DNA of 64,000 nucleotides from Parasedimentitalea psychrophila. Lineage in GTDB: Bacteria > Pseudomonadota > Alphaproteobacteria > Rhodobacterales > Rhodobacteraceae. The stretch is taken from the NCBI RefSeq assembly GCF_030285785.1, contig NZ_CP127247.1:1759501-1823500 (forward strand), given 5' to 3'. Of the stretch, positions 61,209 through 64,000 are shown piece after piece. Below the pieces are notes generated by a model, which searched no databases, was not told where the DNA came from, and saw nothing but the letters and a program-made list of their open reading frames with translations. The position numbers and the translations under genes were made by a program. Numbering within the stretch: position 1 is the stretch's first letter; each line of letters begins with the position of its first letter.

Positions 61209-62438
61209 TTAAATCCCTTTGCCCTGCAACAGCTTGGGCAGGTCGCCGGTCAGGCCAGCCGCCTCGCGCACGAAGCTGCGGCGCAGGCCGGGCAGAGAGC
61301 CGACAATTCCCATACCAATATCGCGGCCCAACCGCAGTATCGGGTTGTCGTTTGAAAACAGCCGGTTGAACAGATCGGTCGCGGCGGCCAGCGTTGCGGT
61401 GTCGAACCGACGCCACTCCTGATAGCGCTGTAGCACCAGCTCCGAGGCAAAATCTTCGCCGCGGCGGCTGGCCTCGGTCAGCACCTGCGCCAGTGCCCCA
61501 ACATCGCGCAGCCCGGCGTTCAGGCCCTGTCCGGCAATGGGATGCATTCCGTGGGCGGCATCGCCAACCAGCGCCAGATGATCGCCGACAAAAGAATTGG
61601 CAAGGGTCAGGTTCAGCGGATAGGTGAACCGCTGGCCGGCCAGGCTGATCTTGCCCAGAAAATCGCCAAACCGGGGGCGCAGGGCTTCGATGTAACCGAC
61701 GTCATCCAGCGCCTGGATCGCTGCGGCCGTGTCGGTGCTCTCGCTCCAGACAATGGAGGACCGGTTTCCGGGCAGTGGCAGAATCGCCAATGGTCCGGGT
61801 GGCATGAAGAACTGATGGGCAATGCCGTGGTGGGGTTTTTCGTGGTCGATGGCGCAGACCAGCGCGGTCTGGCCATAGTCCCAGCCGCTGCGCTTGATGC
61901 CACCCCGTTGGGCGGTGCCGCTGTTGCGACCGTCGCAGCCGACCAGCATCCGGCCGCGCAGGGTATCGCCACCATCCAGCGTCAGGGTGACACCGCTGAC
62001 ATCCACCTGTTGCGCCTCGACCCGGCGCTGGTTGATCAGGGTGATGCCGGGCTCGGCCTCCATCGCGGTGATCAGGGCGCGGCGCAGGAAACGGTCTTCG
62101 ACCATATAGCCCATCGGGCCGTCTTCGATTTCGGCATGATCGAAGTGCATAAAGAACGGTGACGGACCTTGCCCGGCATGGCCATCGGTGACTTTGATTT
62201 CCAACATCGGTTGGGCGTTATCGCTGCCCACATGCTGCCATACGCCGACCTGTTGCAGCAACCGCTGCGACGCCAGGGCCAGCGCATAGCTGCGACCGTC
62301 AAAGGCGCTGTCCTGCAATTTGGCCTGCGGCAGCGCGTCGATCACGGTGACGGAAAAGCCGGTCTGGGCCAGCGCCAGCGCCAGCGCCGGGCCGTTCAAC
62401 CCACCGCCAACGATCAGGATATCGGATGTGTTTTTCAT
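61209..62438 (-). CDS. ubiH: UbiH/UbiF-type FAD-dependent ubiquinone hydroxylase
   Basis: A 409-residue flavin monooxygenase of the UbiH/Coq6 family. The FAD fold starts DILIVGGGLNGPALALALAQTG, the family DG motif region LVGCDGRNSGTAQRGG follows, and the second FAD motif LALVGDAAHGMHPIAGQGLNAGLRDV is complete. It hydroxylates the benzoquinone ring in ubiquinone synthesis; which position cannot be told. The frame is open to 62528, but ATG 62438 gives the conserved N terminus and leaves room for the divergent amidase promoter. Confidence 0.9.
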   Translation of the reverse strand: MKNTSDILIVGGGLNGPALALALAQTGFSVTVIDALPQAKLQDSAFDGRSYALALASQRLLQQVGVWQHVGSDNAQPMLEIKVTDGHAGQGPSPFFMHFDHAEIEDGPMGYMVEDRFLRRALITAMEAEPGITLINQRRVEAQQVDVSGVTLTLDGGDTLRGRMLVGCDGRNSGTAQRGGIKRSGWDYGQTALVCAIDHEKPHHGIAHQFFMPPGPLAILPLPGNRSSIVWSESTDTAAAIQALDDVGYIEALRPRFGDFLGKISLAGQRFTYPLNLTLANSFVGDHLALVGDAAHGMHPIAGQGLNAGLRDVGALAQVLTEASRRGEDFASELVLQRYQEWRRFDTATLAAATDLFNRLFSNDNPILRLGRDIGMGIVGSLPGLRRSFVREAAGLTGDLPKLLQGKGI

Positions 62439-62526
62439 GCGCCGCACTATGCGCCTGTGTTCGGGATTGTCCATGGGCGGCAGTGACGCTACCGTCGCTT
62501 TGACAGCTAAAGGGAGCGCATAAGAC

Positions 62527-63855
62527 ATGTCGGACTGGTTGAAAATGAGCGCGGCGGATCTGGGTCGGGGTATTGAGTGCGGCGAGATCGATCCGCTGCA
62601 ACTGACCCATACCTATCTGGAGGCCATCGACGCCCATCCCCTGCGCGACCGGATCTATGCCCGCGTCACCCATGACCGGGCGCTGAGTGAAGCCACCGCT
62701 GCAGCCAAACGCGCCCGCGCCGGCCAGCGCCGCTCAATGCTGGACGGGGTGCCGATCAGCTGGAAAGACCTGTACGACAGCGCCGGAGTGGGCACCGAGT
62801 CGGGGTCGGACCTGTTGCTGGGCCGGGTGCCGGACCAAGATGCACTGGTGCTGCGCAACGCCACCGCCATGGGCACCGTCTGTCTGGGCAAAACCCATAT
62901 GAGCGAGCTGGCCTTTTCCGGGCTGGGGCTGAACCCGGTCAAGGAAACGCCGCCCTGTATCAACGACGGTGATGCGGTGCCCGGCGGCTCTTCGTCTGGC
63001 GCGGCGGCCTCGGTTGCCTTTGGGCTGGCGGCCTGCGGTATTGGCACCGACACCGGCGGCTCGGTGCGTATCCCATCGGCGTGGAATGATCTGGTTGGGC
63101 TGAAAACCACCTCGGGGCGGATCAGTCTTGAGGGCGTGGTGCCGCTGTGCCTGAAATTCGACACCGTCGGCCCGCTGGCCCGCAGCGTCGAAGATGCGGC
63201 GCTGTTTCTGGGGGTGCTTGAGGGAGCGCCCGCTGCCGATCTGCGCGGCGCCAGCCTAAAGGGGCGCCGGTTTGCCGACCTGCAAACCGTGGCGCTGGAT
63301 GATCTGGATGACACCGTGCGGGCAGCGCATGAAATGGCGCTGGACCGGCTGCGGGCTGCGGGGGCCGAGGTGGTGCCGCTGGTGGTGCCAGAGCTGCCCG
63401 AGGCAATGGCGCTGAGCGGCGTGCTGTTCACCGCCGAGGCCTACGGGTTGTGGAAAGAGGTGATCGAGGCCTCGCCCGATTTGATGTTCCCGGCCATCCT
63501 GGAGCGGTTCCGGGCCGGCGGCGATGTCAGCGGCGCGGACTATGTGGCCGCCTGGGCCAGGATAGAGCAGATCCGCATGGTCTGGGATCAGGCGAGCTCG
63601 GGGTTTGACGCGGTGCTGTGCCCGACCTCACCGATTTTGCCGCCGAACATGGCGCGACTGCTGAGCGAGGATGACTATTACGTTCACGCCAATCTGATGG
63701 CGCTGCGCAACACCCGGATTGGCAATCTGATGGGGCTCTGCGCATTGTCGCTACCGGTAGGCACTGCCAGTTGTGGGCTTCAGGTGCTGGGGCAGCCCGA
63801 CGGAGAGGCGGCGCTGCTGCGGCTTGGAACGGCGATTGAGCGGGCCTTGGCCTGA
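62527..63855 (+). CDS. Amidase-signature family hydrolase
   Basis: A 442-residue amidase. The catalytic Lys is in PISWKDLYDSAG, and the Gly/Ser-rich signature with cis-Ser and nucleophile Ser is GGSSSGAAASVAFGLAACGIGTDTGGSVRIP. The C terminus has NLMGLCALSLPVG, typical of GatA-like and aryl/indole-acetamide amidases. The natural amide is unknown. GGGAGCGCATAAGAC precedes the ATG. It is divergent from ubiH. Confidence 0.9.
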   Translation: MSDWLKMSAADLGRGIECGEIDPLQLTHTYLEAIDAHPLRDRIYARVTHDRALSEATAAAKRARAGQRRSMLDGVPISWKDLYDSAGVGTESGSDLLLGRVPDQDALVLRNATAMGTVCLGKTHMSELAFSGLGLNPVKETPPCINDGDAVPGGSSSGAAASVAFGLAACGIGTDTGGSVRIPSAWNDLVGLKTTSGRISLEGVVPLCLKFDTVGPLARSVEDAALFLGVLEGAPAADLRGASLKGRRFADLQTVALDDLDDTVRAAHEMALDRLRAAGAEVVPLVVPELPEAMALSGVLFTAEAYGLWKEVIEASPDLMFPAILERFRAGGDVSGADYVAAWARIEQIRMVWDQASSGFDAVLCPTSPILPPNMARLLSEDDYYVHANLMALRNTRIGNLMGLCALSLPVGTASCGLQVLGQPDGEAALLRLGTAIERALA

Positions 63856-63963
63856 AAGCCACATTAACCAATTCACTGGCTGTGGGCGTCTGGACGGATT
63901 GCCGCCCGGTCTGTATCTTATGGAAAACGGGGCGAAAATGATCCCGGACTTGAGGCTTAACAC

Positions 63964-64000
63964 ATGAATTTTCCCGAGCGGTTTTCGAACCTTCCGGCCT
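63964..64000 (+). CDS. Start of a pyridoxal-phosphate aminotransferase (partial)
   Basis: Only the first 12 codons (MNFPERFSNLPA) are inside the window. That N terminus is typical of class I/II aminotransferases of the DapC/diaminopimelate type in Rhodobacterales, but with so few residues the call is tentative. The gene runs off the right edge. Confidence 0.5.
   Translation, partial: MNFPERFSNLPA

Overview
The window looks like an alphaproteobacterial chromosome from the Rhodobacterales (Roseobacter-group type). The indicators are a BoxR-controlled aerobic benzoyl-CoA cluster, TRAP and Opp transporters, paired DUF2125 proteins, a small trimeric-type porin, DUF3576 and DUF721 proteins, a gamma-butyrobetaine dioxygenase, and several GC-rich intergenic palindromes. 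No 16S or other species marker is present, so I do not name a genus.

Layout. 1-4461: 3' part of an oligopeptide ABC transporter operon (oppA fragment, oppB, oppC, fused oppDF). 4656-5360: a fumarylacetoacetase-family hydrolase. 5619-16900: a benzoate-degradation region, comprising a three-gene TRAP transporter, benzoate-CoA ligase, boxC, boxB, a 58-residue four-cysteine protein, boxA, a hotdog thioesterase and the regulator boxR. The motif TGCA-N6-TGCA, the known type of BoxR/BzdR operator, lies upstream of the TRAP genes, of the ligase and twice upstream of boxC, with degenerate copies before boxR. This ties transport, activation, ring epoxidation and ring cleavage into one regulon. The aldehyde dehydrogenase that normally follows BoxC (boxD) is not in the window.

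16973-19212: a YcaQ-like DNA glycosylase and a LacI-type regulator. 19433-19509: tRNA-Arg(CCT). 19463-30440: an integrated element of about 10.9 kb bounded by a 47-bp duplication of the tRNA 3' end. It carries a tyrosine recombinase, an excisionase-like protein, an XRE repressor with palindromic operators, and a complete-looking head-packaging set (large terminase, HNH nuclease, HK97-type capsid, protease, connector, portal). I see no tail, lysis or replication genes. A Panacea-domain antitoxin with an overlapping small partner gene sits in the middle as cargo. This resembles a capsid-forming phage satellite more than a decayed prophage and is the most interesting object in the window.

30631-64000: mostly housekeeping genes. 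They include an ArsC/Spx-like protein, an AGE-family sugar isomerase, an AlkB-type alkane monooxygenase, mutY, a DciA-like protein, a DsbA-like thioredoxin, lpxK and waaA (lipid A/Kdo), cysQ, pmbA, two tandem DUF2125 paralogues, a short-chain dehydrogenase with an enoyl-CoA hydratase, a flavoprotein, a GST, holA-lptE-leuS, a porin, a YggS-type PLP protein, an L,D-transpeptidase, ribA, an orphan OmpR-type response regulator, a gamma-butyrobetaine dioxygenase, exonuclease III, a thioredoxin-TPR protein with a Lon-N protein and a Trm112 protein, a UbiH-type hydroxylase, an amidase and the start of an aminotransferase. Two 126-129 bp palindromic repeats here show compensatory base changes, which suggests selection on the folded form.
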